A DNA stretch of 64,000 bases from positions 124,001 through 188,000 of the forward strand of contig NZ_JACYFR010000001.1 in the NCBI RefSeq assembly GCF_014837175.1, read 5' to 3'. Under the pieces are notes generated by a model, which was not told where the DNA came from, searched no databases, and worked only from the letters and a program-made list of their open reading frames with translations. The translations under genes and the position numbers were made by a program. This DNA comes from Cellulomonas sp. JH27-2. Lineage in GTDB: Bacteria > Actinomycetota > Actinomycetes > Actinomycetales > Cellulomonadaceae. Shown here piece by piece: positions 18,489-27,351 of this stretch (its first letter is position 1; each line of letters starts with the position of its first letter).

Positions 18489-19469
18489 TCAGTCCTCCTG
18501 ACGGCGCTGGACGACGAGGTAGACGATGCCCATGACCAGCGCCACGAGCAGCAGGATCGAGCCGACCGCGGACGCCTCGGAGTACTTGATGGTTGCGGAC
18601 GTGCCCTTGCCGAAGGCCATCGCGTACGCCCACGTCGCCAGGGTCTGGGACTTGCCCGTGCCCTGCGTCATGATCCAGATGATGTCCACGACCTTGAGCG
18701 TGTAGACGAAGCCCAGCAGCAGCGTGATCGCGGAGACCGGCTTGAGCAGCGGGAAGGTGATCGACCAGAACTGCCGCCAGGCACCGGCACCGTCCAGCGA
18801 GGCCGCCTCGTACATCTCCGTCGGGATGTTCTGCAGCCCCGAGTAGAGGATCACCAGGTTGAACGGGATGCCGAGCCAGATGTTGGCGATGATGACCGCG
18901 GTCAGCGAGTGGTCGGCACTGAGCCACCACACCGGGTCGATCCCGAAGACCCCGAGGAAGCGGTTGATGATGCCCGAGTCGGCGTCCATCATCCACTGCC
19001 ACGTGGTGGCCGAGACGATGATCGGCAGCAGCCACGGGACCAGGAACAGCCCGCGCAGCACCGCCGAGAGCGGGAACGCCCGACGGAAGAACACCGCGAG
19101 CCCGAGCCCGAACGAGTACTGGAAGAGCAGCGAGGCGACGACGAAGACGGTCGTCTGCCACACGATCGTCCAGAACTGCGACGAGCCGATCACCTCGCGG
19201 TAGATGTCCAGGCCGACGAACGGCGCCTCGCCGGTCACGTACGTCGCGCGCGTGTACCGGTGCAGGCTCATCGAGACGTTCTCGTACAGCGGGTAGGCGT
19301 AGAACACGACCAGGTAGACGAGCAGGGGTGCCGCGAAGGCGAGGCCTGCCCAGGTCGTCGGCTGGACGCGCCTCCGCCGCCGCTGCGGCTCGGGTCGCCC
19401 CGCGGCCGCCGCCACCGCGGCATCCGCCGTCGGCACGGGTGCTGGAGTCTGGATTCCCACGAGTGTCAC
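18489..19469 (-). CDS. Carbohydrate ABC transporter permease, MalF family
   Basis: This 326-aa permease has a proline/arginine-rich cytoplasmic N-terminus (about 45 residues), six membrane segments and the EAA motif MYEAASLDGAGAWRQFWSITFP. Translation starts at GTG (MTLVGIQ) after AAGGA. It is the first permease after the binding-protein gene and forms a heterodimer with the downstream MalG-type protein. A 12-bp perfect hairpin sits in the 93-bp gap before it. Confidence 0.88.
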   Translation of the reverse strand: MTLVGIQTPAPVPTADAAVAAAAGRPEPQRRRRRVQPTTWAGLAFAAPLLVYLVVFYAYPLYENVSMSLHRYTRATYVTGEAPFVGLDIYREVIGSSQFWTIVWQTTVFVVASLLFQYSFGLGLAVFFRRAFPLSAVLRGLFLVPWLLPIIVSATTWQWMMDADSGIINRFLGVFGIDPVWWLSADHSLTAVIIANIWLGIPFNLVILYSGLQNIPTEMYEAASLDGAGAWRQFWSITFPLLKPVSAITLLLGFVYTLKVVDIIWIMTQGTGKSQTLATWAYAMAFGKGTSATIKYSEASAVGSILLLVALVMGIVYLVVQRRQED

Positions 19470-19509
19470 CGTTCGTCGTTCCTTGCCTGTGCGGCGTGTG
19501 CCGGCTGGC

Positions 19510-19539
19510 GGCGGCCCGGGCTGAGGCGCCCGGGCCGCC
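19510..19539 (-). promoter_or_regulatory. Intercistronic hairpin after the binding-protein gene
   Basis: GGCGGCCCGGGC (19510-19521) pairs perfectly with GCCCGGGCCGCC (19528-19539) around a 6-base loop. A 10-bp tandem repeat, GTCAGCGCTG, lies between it and the binding-protein stop (19541-19560). Position and strength match an element that lets the binding protein be made in excess of the permeases. Confidence 0.55.
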
Positions 19540-19562
19540 GGTCAGCGCTGGTCAGCGCTGGG

Positions 19563-20834
19563 TCAGCTCTGCGCCGCCTGCGTGAAGGCGTCCTTGACCT
19601 TGGCCGAGTCGCCGGCCGCGTTCAGCGCGCCCTGCAGGGCCGTGGAGAGCTGGGCGGACGCCGCGGTGTAGTCGGCACCGAGCTCCGAGGTGCGGCCCTG
19701 GGCGGCCTCGATGGCCGACGCCCACGGGGCCCACACCGGGTCGGCCGCGATCTGCTTGGCGCGCTCGTCCTTGTTGGCCGCGAAGTAACCGAGCATGCCG
19801 GCCGTCTTGACCTGGTTCTCCGCGCCGACGAGGCAGTCGATGACCTTCTTCGCGTTGGCGTAGTGCGCGTCCGCGTCGTCCTTCTGCAGCGGGGCCAGGA
19901 CGAACTCACCGCCGGTCGGGACCGGGGCGGCGCCGCCGTCCTTGCCCGGGAGCGCCATCGCGACGGCCTTGAAGTCCGTCAGCTTGGCCGCGGCCTGCGC
20001 GAACCACGAGCCGTTCTCCGCGAACGCGTAGTCGCCCGTCAGGAACAGGTCCCACGACGCCGACTGGTTGTCCGTGGCGGCCGACTTGGGTGCGTAGCCC
20101 TTGCCGATCCAGTCGGAGACCAGCTGACCGGCGGCGACGGCCTGGTCGGAGCCGATGTCCTTGAGGTCGGCGCCCGCGCCCCAGAACCACGGCTGGAACT
20201 GGAAGACGCCCTCCTCGCCGGCGATGCCGGAGAACGTGATGCCCTTGTGGCCGGCCTTGGTGACCTTCTCGAGCGCCGCGTTGAGCGTGTCCCAGCTGGT
20301 GATGCTCGCCGGGTCGACGCCCGCGTCCTTGAGGATGTCCTCGTTGTAGTACAGCCCGAGCGTGTTGGCGCCGATCGGGACGCCGTACGTCGTGCCGTCC
20401 ACCGTGCCGGGGCCGGCCAGGTTGGCGTCGAAGCCGCTCGTGTCGATGCCGACCTCGTCGGCCGGGGCGAGCAGGCCCGCCGACGCGGCGTCCGGGACGG
20501 CCGGGTTGTCGAGCAGGATCACGTCGGGCGCGTTGCCCGCCTTGACTGCGGTGGTGAGGTTGTTGAGCAGGTCGGCCGTGGCGGCCGACGTGCGCTTGAC
20601 CGTCACGCCCGACGGCGCGCAGCTCTGGACGTAGGTGGCCCAGTCGGAGCTGTCGTCGTACTGGGGGTACGGGTCCCAGATGTTCAGCGTGGTGAGCGTC
20701 TTGCCGCCGGCGGACGCGCCGTCGGAGCTGCTGGGAGTGGCGTCGTCGTCGCTGCTGCAGGCGGCGAGCGTGGTGGCGAGGGCTGCGGCGGCGGTGAGGC
20801 TCAGGATCCGCAGGGTGCGCTGGGTGGTGAACAC
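19563..20834 (-). CDS. Carbohydrate-binding lipoprotein of the CUT1 importer
   Basis: This 423-aa extracytoplasmic binding protein has a signal peptide ending in the lipobox LAAC (Cys26), a Ser/Asp linker, and the two-lobed family-1 solute-binding fold (for example NAPDVILLDNPAVPDAASAG, GANTLGLYYNEDILKDAG, GDYAFAENGSWFAQAA). It delivers an oligosaccharide to the two downstream permeases. The start is GTG with AGAGGA upstream. A CGAACCGGTTCG operator lies about 100 bp upstream, and a lacI gene stands immediately upstream in the same direction, suggesting local repression lifted by the transported sugar. Confidence 0.88.
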   Translation of the reverse strand: MFTTQRTLRILSLTAAAALATTLAACSSDDDATPSSSDGASAGGKTLTTLNIWDPYPQYDDSSDWATYVQSCAPSGVTVKRTSAATADLLNNLTTAVKAGNAPDVILLDNPAVPDAASAGLLAPADEVGIDTSGFDANLAGPGTVDGTTYGVPIGANTLGLYYNEDILKDAGVDPASITSWDTLNAALEKVTKAGHKGITFSGIAGEEGVFQFQPWFWGAGADLKDIGSDQAVAAGQLVSDWIGKGYAPKSAATDNQSASWDLFLTGDYAFAENGSWFAQAAAKLTDFKAVAMALPGKDGGAAPVPTGGEFVLAPLQKDDADAHYANAKKVIDCLVGAENQVKTAGMLGYFAANKDERAKQIAADPVWAPWASAIEAAQGRTSELGADYTAASAQLSTALQGALNAAGDSAKVKDAFTQAAQS

Positions 20835-20930
20835 AGGTGGTTCCTCTCTGAATCTGCTGTGTCGGGACTTCTTCGTCGGGCAACTTCTGGGTGGGTCGTG
20901 AAACGGAGCAGGACTGGTCCGAACGGGTGG

Positions 20931-20942
20931 CGAACCGGTTCG
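20931..20942 (-). promoter_or_regulatory. CGAACCGGTTCG operator before the CUT1 importer operon
   Basis: This perfect 12-bp palindrome lies in the 138-bp gap between the lacI stop and the binding-protein start. The same palindrome, followed by the same AAAGCCG bases, recurs upstream of lacI itself, which identifies it as the probable binding site of that LacI protein. Confidence 0.65.
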
Positions 20943-20972
20943 AAAGCCGGACGTCGTCCAGGACCGCCGCCG

Positions 20973-21989
20973 TTACCTGCGGGGGTGCTGGGTGCTCCCC
21001 CTGTCGGTGAGGACGGGTGGGACGAACCGGACGACGGGTGCGCCCGCGTCCGGGGACCTGGTGATGCGGCGGACCAGCTGGGTCACGGCGCTGCGGCCCA
21101 GCACGTCGGCCGCCGACTCGACCGCCGTGAACGGCAGCGAGAACTCCTCGCCGAAGTCGCGCGAGTAGAGGCTGACGACGCTCAGGTCGGTGGGGACGTC
21201 CACGCCGCGCTCGCGCAGGATGGCGGGCAGCGCGGCGATCGTCGCGTCGTTGTGCACGACGAGCGCCGTGGCCTTCGGGTGCGCGTCCAGGATCGCGTCG
21301 ACGCTGTGCCGGATGGCCGGCTGGCGCGACTCGCCGTAGTACGGGTGGATCTGCAGGCCGTAGCGCGCCGCACGCTCGATGGCGCTGTCGCGGAACCGCC
21401 AGACGTACGAGCCGCCGCGCTCGACCACGTGGTGCGGCGGGCAGATCAGGACGATCTCGCGGTGGCCGAGCTCCTGCAGGTGGTCGACGAGGATGCGGGC
21501 CGCCTCGCCGAAGTCCAGGTCGATGACGTCGAGCCCGGCCGTGTCGCGCGGGAGCCCGATAAGGGCGGCGGGCTTGCGGGTGGCACGCAGCGCGTCGAGC
21601 CGCGGGTCCTGGGCCGTGACGTCCAGCAGCACGATGCCGTCGACCATGTCGGAGTCGGCGATGCGGCGGATGCCGCGCGGACCGTCGGGGTCGGTGACCA
21701 TGAGGATGTCGTAGCCCTCCTCGCGGGCGGCCTCCGACACCGGCAGGACGTACTGGAGCATGGCGGGCGCGAACTCGTCGGGGTGGAACTGCAGCAGCAG
21801 CCCCAGCACCATCGTCTGCGCCGTCTTGAGCGCCCGGGCGCCGGCGTTGGGCGTGAAGCCGAGCTCGTTGATCGCCGCCTCGATCCGGGTGCGGGTCTCG
21901 TCGGAGATCGCCCGCTTGCCGGACAGCGCGTACGACACCGTGCTGCGGGAGACCCCCGCCTGCTTGGCGACGTCGCCGATCGTGCTCAT
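20973..21989 (-). CDS. LacI-family transcriptional repressor of the CUT1 importer
   Basis: This 338-aa protein has an N-terminal LacI helix-turn-helix (STIGDVAKQAGVSRSTVSYALS, residues 2-23), a hinge helix (ARALKT) and a periplasmic-binding-protein-like effector domain. Proximity and the repeated palindrome suggest that it binds CGAACCGGTTCG at its own promoter and before the importer operon, releasing on an imported sugar. The ATG chosen is the one directly before the HTH, with GAGGCGG upstream. Its promoter also carries a TGTTAGCGCTAACA operator, so a second LacI protein probably controls it too. Confidence 0.88.
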   Translation of the reverse strand: MSTIGDVAKQAGVSRSTVSYALSGKRAISDETRTRIEAAINELGFTPNAGARALKTAQTMVLGLLLQFHPDEFAPAMLQYVLPVSEAAREEGYDILMVTDPDGPRGIRRIADSDMVDGIVLLDVTAQDPRLDALRATRKPAALIGLPRDTAGLDVIDLDFGEAARILVDHLQELGHREIVLICPPHHVVERGGSYVWRFRDSAIERAARYGLQIHPYYGESRQPAIRHSVDAILDAHPKATALVVHNDATIAALPAILRERGVDVPTDLSVVSLYSRDFGEEFSLPFTAVESAADVLGRSAVTQLVRRITRSPDAGAPVVRFVPPVLTDRGSTQHPRR

Positions 21990-22005
21990 TGTTTCCGCCT
22001 CATCG

Positions 22006-22019
22006 TCGAACCGGTTCGA
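22006..22019 (-). promoter_or_regulatory. CGAACCGGTTCG autoregulatory operator
   Basis: TCGAACCGGTTCGA is a perfect 14-bp palindrome 17 bp upstream of the lacI start, downstream of the predicted promoter, where bound repressor would block transcript elongation or initiation. It matches the site at 20931-20942. Confidence 0.65.
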
Positions 22020-22068
22020 AAGCCGTGCTTCAGGTGATCTCAGGATCAGTGGGGGCTCTCGTAGACTG

Positions 22069-22096
22069 ATGTTAGCGCTAACAGCGCACTCGTCAA
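22069..22096 (-). promoter_or_regulatory. lacI promoter with TGTTAGCGCTAACA operator
   Basis: On the minus strand TTGACG (22091-22096) and TAACAT (22069-22074) are 16 bases apart. The perfect palindrome TGTTAGCGCTAACA (22070-22083) covers the -10 box. This is the same layout as at the ytfQ promoter and links the lacI/CUT1 genes to the arabinose regulon. Confidence 0.65.
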
Positions 22097-22184
22097 CCCC
22101 CTGTACGGACTCGGACGCCACCGATGCCACACCGTGACCACCCCCGCACCCCGAGCCACCCGCCCCTCCCGTCCCATCTCCAAC

Positions 22185-22250
22185 GAGTTCGAGGCTTGCA
22201 CGCGACTTCGAGCCCAGGAACGGTCGAAGTCGCACGCAAGCCTCGAACTC
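22185..22250 (-). terminator. Long inverted repeat after araA
   Basis: Two 27-bp arms, 22185-22211 and 22224-22250, are complementary except for two central bases and surround a 12-base loop. They lie 55 bp after the araA stop and before the lacI promoter, a good position for a transcription terminator. No T-run follows. Confidence 0.55.
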
Positions 22251-22304
22251 ACGGGCGCGCGGATACGGGCCGCGCGCGCGGGCGCAGGACGTGTGCTGGT
22301 GGGG

Positions 22305-23813
22305 TCAGAAGCCCTGGGCCAGGCGGTGGTAGGCCTGGTTCCAGCGGATCTGGTCGCGGAAGCCGCGGGCCGTGGTGCTCTCGTCGATGACCAGCAGCTC
22401 GGAGCGGGTCAGGTCGGCGAAGATCTCGAACGCGTCCACACCGGCCGCCGTGGACAGCACGGTGTGGTGCGCGCCGCCGGCGGTGAGCCAGGCCTCCGCG
22501 CTCGTCGGGAAGTCCGGGCGCGGCTTCCACACGGCCCGCGCGACGGGCAGGTTCGGCAGCGCCGCACGCGGCGGGACGATGTCGACGACGTTGGCCGTCA
22601 GGCGGAAGCGTTCGCGCATGTCGGCCAGCGAGACGACGACGCCCACGCCAGGATCGGCGTCGAACACCATGCGCACCGGATCCTCCTTGCCGCCGATGCC
22701 CAGCGGGTGGATCTCGACGCGTGGGGTGGACGTGGTCAGCGACGGACAGATCTCGAGCATGTGGGCGCCCAGGATCACCTCGTCGCCCGGCGTCAGGTCG
22801 TAGGTGTAGTCCTCCATGAGCGAGGCGCCGCCGGGCAGGCCGGCGCCCATCACCTTGGCGGCGCGCACCAGGACGGCCGTCTTCCAGTCGCCCTCGGCGC
22901 CGAACCCGTAGCCCGCCGACATCAGGCGCTGCACGGCCAGGCCGGGCAGCTGGCGCAGGTCGCCCAGGTCCTCGAAGTTCGTCGTGAAGGCCTTCGCGCC
23001 CAGGTCGCCCAGCAGCGCGAGCAGCGCGACCTCCTGACGGGCGGCGTAGCGCAGCGACTCGTGCCGGTCGCCGCCGGCCCGCAGCTCGGGCACCACGTCG
23101 TAGAGGTCCTCGTACTCCTTGACCAGCACGTCGACCTCGGCGTCGGAGACCTGCGCGATGGCCGCGACCAGGTCGTTGACGCCCCACGTGTTCACCGAGA
23201 CGCCGAACCGCACCTCGGCCTCGGTCTTGTCGCCCTCGGTGACCGCGACGTTGCGCATGTTGTCGCCGAACCGGGCCAGCCGCAGCGAGCGCGTCGCCGT
23301 CAGGCCCGCAGACGCCCGCACCCACGTGCCGACGCGCGCGGTCACCGCGGGGTTGCTCACGTGGCCGGCCACCGTGGTCCGGGCGACGCCCATGCGCGAG
23401 GCGATGTAGGCGTACTCGCGGTCGCCGTGCGCGGCCTGGTTGAGGTTCATGAAGTCGAAGTCGATGTCCGCCCACGGCAGCTCGACGTTGGCCTGCGTGT
23501 GCAGGTGCAGCAGCGGCTTGTCGAGCGCGGACAGGCCCGCGATCCACATCTTGGCCGGGCTGAACGTGTGCATCCACGTGATGACGCCCAGCACGCGGTC
23601 GTCCGCGTTGGCGTCCAGCATGGCGCGGCGGATCGAGTCGGAGTCCTTCAGGACGGGCTTCCAGACGATGCTCACCGGCACGTCGGACGAGGCGTCGAGC
23701 GCGCGCGCGACCTCCTGCGACTGCTCCGCCACCTGGCGCAGCGTCTCCTCGCCGTACAGGTCCTGGCTGCCGGTGAAGAACCAGACCTCACGGTCGGCGT
23801 ACGGCTTGCTCAC
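22305..23813 (-). CDS. araA: L-arabinose isomerase
   Basis: This 502-aa cytoplasmic enzyme interconverts L-arabinose and L-ribulose, the first step of arabinose catabolism. The N-terminus [20 protein letters not shown] is diagnostic, and the metal-site segments TTNFEDLG and LMEDYTYDL contain the expected glutamates. The length is normal for the family. It starts at a GTG that overlaps the araD stop as GTGA, so the two are translationally coupled. It is the last gene of araB-araD-araA. Confidence 0.96.
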   Translation of the reverse strand: MSKPYADREVWFFTGSQDLYGEETLRQVAEQSQEVARALDASSDVPVSIVWKPVLKDSDSIRRAMLDANADDRVLGVITWMHTFSPAKMWIAGLSALDKPLLHLHTQANVELPWADIDFDFMNLNQAAHGDREYAYIASRMGVARTTVAGHVSNPAVTARVGTWVRASAGLTATRSLRLARFGDNMRNVAVTEGDKTEAEVRFGVSVNTWGVNDLVAAIAQVSDAEVDVLVKEYEDLYDVVPELRAGGDRHESLRYAARQEVALLALLGDLGAKAFTTNFEDLGDLRQLPGLAVQRLMSAGYGFGAEGDWKTAVLVRAAKVMGAGLPGGASLMEDYTYDLTPGDEVILGAHMLEICPSLTTSTPRVEIHPLGIGGKEDPVRMVFDADPGVGVVVSLADMRERFRLTANVVDIVPPRAALPNLPVARAVWKPRPDFPTSAEAWLTAGGAHHTVLSTAAGVDAFEIFADLTRSELLVIDESTTARGFRDQIRWNQAYHRLAQGF

Positions 23814-24547
23814 GCGTGCTCCTCCTTGGTCGCCGGGGCGTCGTCGCCCAGGCTCGATGACTGTCCGTAGACGTTCTGGTACCTCGCGTACAGCGAGTCG
23901 ACGTGGTGCTGCGCGATGGGCAGCGGGTCCCCGAGCTGGCGGGAGATGTGCACGGTCCGCGCGACCTCCTCGACCATCACCGCAGCCTTGACCGCCGCCT
24001 TCGCGTCGGCGCCGATGGTGAACGGGCCGTGGTTGCGCATGAGCACGGCGGGGCTGCGCGACGAGCGCAGGGTCTCGACGATGCCGCGGCCGATGGAGTC
24101 GTCGCCGATCAGCGCGAACGGCCCGATCGGGATGTCGCCGCCGAACTCGTCGGCCATCATCGTCAGCACGCACGGTACGGGCTCCGCGCGCGCGGCCCAC
24201 GCGGTCGCGTACGTCGAGTGCGTGTGCACCACGCCGCCCACCTCGGGCATGTGCCGGTACACGTAGGCGTGCGCGGCCGTGTCGCTCGAGGGTGCTCGCG
24301 TCCCGTCGACGAGGTTGCCGTCCAGGTCGCACACGACCATCGACTCGGGCGTCAGCTCGTCGTACGTCACGCCCGACGGCTTGATGACGAACAGGTCGGT
24401 CCCGGCCACGCGCTGCGAGACGTTGCCGGCCGTCCACACCACCAGGCCCCAGCGGGGCAGCTCGGCGTGCAGGCGCGCGACGACGTCACGGGTCCGCGCG
24501 ACCTCGTCGCGCAGGTGCTCGGGAATCCCTGCTGTCTCAAGACTCAT
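23810..24547 (-). CDS. araD: L-ribulose-5-phosphate 4-epimerase
   Basis: This 245-aa class II aldolase-fold enzyme converts L-ribulose 5-phosphate to D-xylulose 5-phosphate, the last step before the pentose phosphate pathway. Visible signatures are WTAGNVSQR, the zinc ligands in [11 protein letters not shown], and [11 protein letters not shown]. The start ATG (MSLETAG) lies 16 bases after araB, and the stop overlaps araA. It acts in the cytoplasm. Confidence 0.94.
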   Translation of the reverse strand: MSLETAGIPEHLRDEVARTRDVVARLHAELPRWGLVVWTAGNVSQRVAGTDLFVIKPSGVTYDELTPESMVVCDLDGNLVDGTRAPSSDTAAHAYVYRHMPEVGGVVHTHSTYATAWAARAEPVPCVLTMMADEFGGDIPIGPFALIGDDSIGRGIVETLRSSRSPAVLMRNHGPFTIGADAKAAVKAAVMVEEVARTVHISRQLGDPLPIAQHHVDSLYARYQNVYGQSSSLGDDAPATKEEHA

Positions 24548-24563
24548 CACGATGCACTTTCCC

Positions 24564-26177
24564 TCAGACCGCGTCCGTGGCGGCGCGCTCGACGACGAGA
24601 CCGTCGGCGTACCGCTCGAGGAACGTGGTGAAACCCTTGGCGTCAGCGGCATCCGGCTCCACGACGTCGAGCCGCGCGCCCGCGAAGACGCGGTCGGTCA
24701 GGTAGGTGCCCAGATCGACCTCGTCGGCCGCCGCCAGGTACCCGGCCAGCACGGCCATCCCCCACGGCCCGCCCTCCCCCGCCGCGCTGCCGACGGCGAC
24801 GGGCGCCCCGAGCGCCGCGGCGAGCAGGCGCTGGGCCGGCCCGGCCGTGCGGAACAGGCCGCCGTGCGCGAACATCGCGTCCACCTCGACACCCTCGTCC
24901 GTCAGCACGCGCATGCCCAGGCTGAGCGTCGCGAACGCGGAGAACACCTGCGCGCGCACGAAGTTGGCGAGCGTCAGGCGGCTGTCGGGCGTGCGCACGA
25001 CGAGCGGGCGCCCGTGCTCGAGGCCCGTGATCGGCTCGCCGGACAGGTAGTTGTAGGCCAGCAGGCCGCCCGCGTCGGGCTCGCCGTCGAGCGCGGCGTG
25101 CAGGAGCGCGCCGAAGACGTCGTCGGGCGACGCCGTGGACCCGACCGCCGCCGCCAGCTCGCCGAAAACCCCCGCCCACTCGCCCAGCTCGCTGGCACCG
25201 TTGTTGCAGTGCACCATCGCGACGAGGTCGCCCGCGGGCGTCGTGACCAGGTCCAGCTCCTCGTGCACGCCGCCGAGCGGCTTCTCGAGCACGACCATCG
25301 CGAAGATGCTGGTCCCGACGCTGACGTTGGCTGTGCGCGGCGCCACCGACGCGGTCGCGACCATGCCCGTTCCCGCGTCGCCCTCGGGCGGGCACGTCGG
25401 CACCCCTGCGCGCAGGGTTCCGCTGGGATCCAGCAGCGCGGCACCCTCGTCGGTCAGCGTGCCGGCGTCCTGGCCTGCGACGAGCACCTGTGGCAGAAGG
25501 CCGGACAGGCTCAGACCGGGGCGGGCACGCCCGACGAGGTCATCGGCGGTCGCCAGCCGGGCGGCGTCGTAGGTCCGCGTCGCGGGGTCGACGGGGAAGA
25601 CGCCCGACGCGTCACCGACGCCCAGCACGTCGCGGCCCGTGAGCCGCCGATGGACGTAGCCGGCGAGCGTCGTGATCGACGCGATCCGGTCGACGTGCTC
25701 CTCGTCGTCCAGCACCGCCTGGTAGAGGTGGGCCACCGACCAACGCAAGGGGATGTTGTACGTGAGCGCGTCGCTCAGCTCCGCGGCCGCCCGGCCCGTG
25801 CTGGTGTTGCGCCAGGTGCGGAACGGCACCAGCAGCTCGCCGGCGGCGTCGAAGGCCAGGTAGCCGTGCATCATCGCGGACACGCCCATGGCCGCGAACG
25901 TCGTCGGCCGCACGCCGTACCGGCGCTCGCAGTCGTCGAGCAGGTCCGCGACGCACGCCTGCAGCCCCGACCACACGTCGTCGAGCGCGTACGTCCAGCG
26001 CCCGTCCACGAGCTGGTTCTCCCAGGTGTGGCTGCCCGATGCGAGGGGGCGCGCCCCCGGCCCGACGAGCGCGGCCTTGATCCGCGTCGAGCCCAGCTCG
26101 ATGCCGAGCACCGCTCCCCCGTCGGCGACCATAGTCCGATCGTCGGACACGGCGGTCCGGTCCTGCTCCTGGCTCAT
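24564..26177 (-). CDS. araB: FGGY-family sugar kinase, probable L-ribulokinase
   Basis: This 537-aa FGGY kinase has two actin-like domains: an N-terminal phosphate-binding loop (GIELGSTRIKAALVGP), the sugar-site segment MHGYLAF, and a C-terminal ATP domain with MFAHGGLFRT and SAAGEGGPWGMAVLA. Its place in front of araD and araA makes L-ribulose the expected substrate, giving L-ribulose 5-phosphate. The sequence is closer in feel to the alternative ara-operon kinases of actinobacteria than to E. coli AraB, so xylulokinase-like specificity cannot be excluded. The ATG at 26177 has AAGGGG seven bases upstream; an in-frame ATG five codons earlier is less well placed. Confidence 0.82.
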   Translation of the reverse strand: MSQEQDRTAVSDDRTMVADGGAVLGIELGSTRIKAALVGPGARPLASGSHTWENQLVDGRWTYALDDVWSGLQACVADLLDDCERRYGVRPTTFAAMGVSAMMHGYLAFDAAGELLVPFRTWRNTSTGRAAAELSDALTYNIPLRWSVAHLYQAVLDDEEHVDRIASITTLAGYVHRRLTGRDVLGVGDASGVFPVDPATRTYDAARLATADDLVGRARPGLSLSGLLPQVLVAGQDAGTLTDEGAALLDPSGTLRAGVPTCPPEGDAGTGMVATASVAPRTANVSVGTSIFAMVVLEKPLGGVHEELDLVTTPAGDLVAMVHCNNGASELGEWAGVFGELAAAVGSTASPDDVFGALLHAALDGEPDAGGLLAYNYLSGEPITGLEHGRPLVVRTPDSRLTLANFVRAQVFSAFATLSLGMRVLTDEGVEVDAMFAHGGLFRTAGPAQRLLAAALGAPVAVGSAAGEGGPWGMAVLAGYLAAADEVDLGTYLTDRVFAGARLDVVEPDAADAKGFTTFLERYADGLVVERAATDAV

Positions 26178-26227
26178 CGCGCCCCTTCGCACGTCACGTC
26201 CGGGACATCAGTGTCCCGTGGCTCGAA

Positions 26228-26241
26228 TGTTAGCGCTAACA
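26228..26241 (-). promoter_or_regulatory. TGTTAGCGCTAACA operator before araB
   Basis: This is a perfect 14-bp palindrome 50 bp upstream of araB. A TAACAT -10 box overlaps its right half on the minus strand, as at ytfQ and lacI; the -35 box is weak. It lies between araB and the second lacI gene, so that LacI protein is the natural candidate for binding it. Confidence 0.7.
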
Positions 26242-26332
26242 CGTGGGGCTTGTACATCGCCTCCACGGGATTCCGAGCTTTCGGCGCGTCAGACGCACGA
26301 GTTCCTCGGAATCCTCCGGTGGGCCGCGGTGA

Positions 26333-27346
26333 TCAGGCGCGGACGGAGCTCGCGCGGACCACGAGCTCGGGCGGGAGCAGACGGTGCTCCACGCTCTCGC
26401 CGTCGATCAGGTCCTTGAGGATCGTGATCGCCATGCGGCCCAGCTTGCCGAAGTCCTGCCGGACGGTCGTCAGCGGCGGCGTGTAGTGGGCAGCCCCGGT
26501 CTCGTCGTCGAACCCGACGAGCGCGACGTCCTGCCCCACGCGGACGCCCGCCTCCCAGAAGGCGTGCTCCAGGCCCAGGGCCAGCTGGTCGTTGGCCGCG
26601 AAGATCGCCGACGGCACACCCTCGGCGACGAGCATGCGACCCAGCGCGTAGCCGTCGTCGGCGCGCCAGCCGGACACCAGCGGCGACGCGGTCTCGATGC
26701 CCGCGGCCGCGCACTCGTCGCGCCAGCCGGCCAGGCGGTCGCGCGCGTCGAACCAGTCCTGCGGACCGGCGACGTGCAGGACGGAGTCGTGCCCCTGTTC
26801 CAGCAGGTGGCGCGTCGCCAACCGTGCGCCCATGCGCTGGTCGACGCCGACGAGGTGCACGTGGCCGCTGGTCGGCACGTCCGGGGCCGACGAGATCATC
26901 ACGACCGGGACCGGCGAGTCGATGCCCGCCACCGCGCGCGCCACCTCGGCGGTCGGGGCGATGACGACGATGCCGTCGACGCCCTGGTCCAGGAAGTGCT
27001 CGACGGCGGTGCGCATCGACTTGCCGTCGAACGTCCGCACGGTCGCGACCGAGACGTACCAGCCGGCCTCGCGCGCAGCCTCCTCGAAGCCGACGAGCGT
27101 GCTGGTCGGCCCGTACAGCGCGGTGGCCGGCGTGACGACGCCGAGCGTGTCCGAGCGTCGCGTCACGAGCGCCCGGGCGGCGCTGTTGCGGCGGTAGCCG
27201 AGCGTCGCGATCGCCTCGAGGACCCGCTCGCGCGTCTCCTCGCGCACGCTGGGGTGCCCGTTCAGCACCCGGGACACGGTCTGGTGGGAGACGCCCGCGT
27301 GCTGCGCGACGTCGCTCATGGCCGGGGGCCGCGCCGCGGCGTTCAT
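26333..27346 (-). CDS. LacI-family repressor, candidate arabinose regulator
   Basis: This 337-aa protein has a LacI helix-turn-helix (MSDVAQHAGVSHQTVSRVLN, from about residue 10), a hinge (ARALVT) and a sugar-binding effector domain. It lies directly upstream of the araB operator, so it probably represses araBDA and the other TGTTAGCGCTAACA sites and releases on an arabinose-related sugar. It begins only five bases after the proC stop with a weak ribosome site, suggesting coupling to proC. The start could also be the Met at residue 10. Confidence 0.86.
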   Translation of the reverse strand: MNAAARPPAMSDVAQHAGVSHQTVSRVLNGHPSVREETRERVLEAIATLGYRRNSAARALVTRRSDTLGVVTPATALYGPTSTLVGFEEAAREAGWYVSVATVRTFDGKSMRTAVEHFLDQGVDGIVVIAPTAEVARAVAGIDSPVPVVMISSAPDVPTSGHVHLVGVDQRMGARLATRHLLEQGHDSVLHVAGPQDWFDARDRLAGWRDECAAAGIETASPLVSGWRADDGYALGRMLVAEGVPSAIFAANDQLALGLEHAFWEAGVRVGQDVALVGFDDETGAAHYTPPLTTVRQDFGKLGRMAITILKDLIDGESVEHRLLPPELVVRASSVRA

Positions 27347-27351
27347 CGTCG

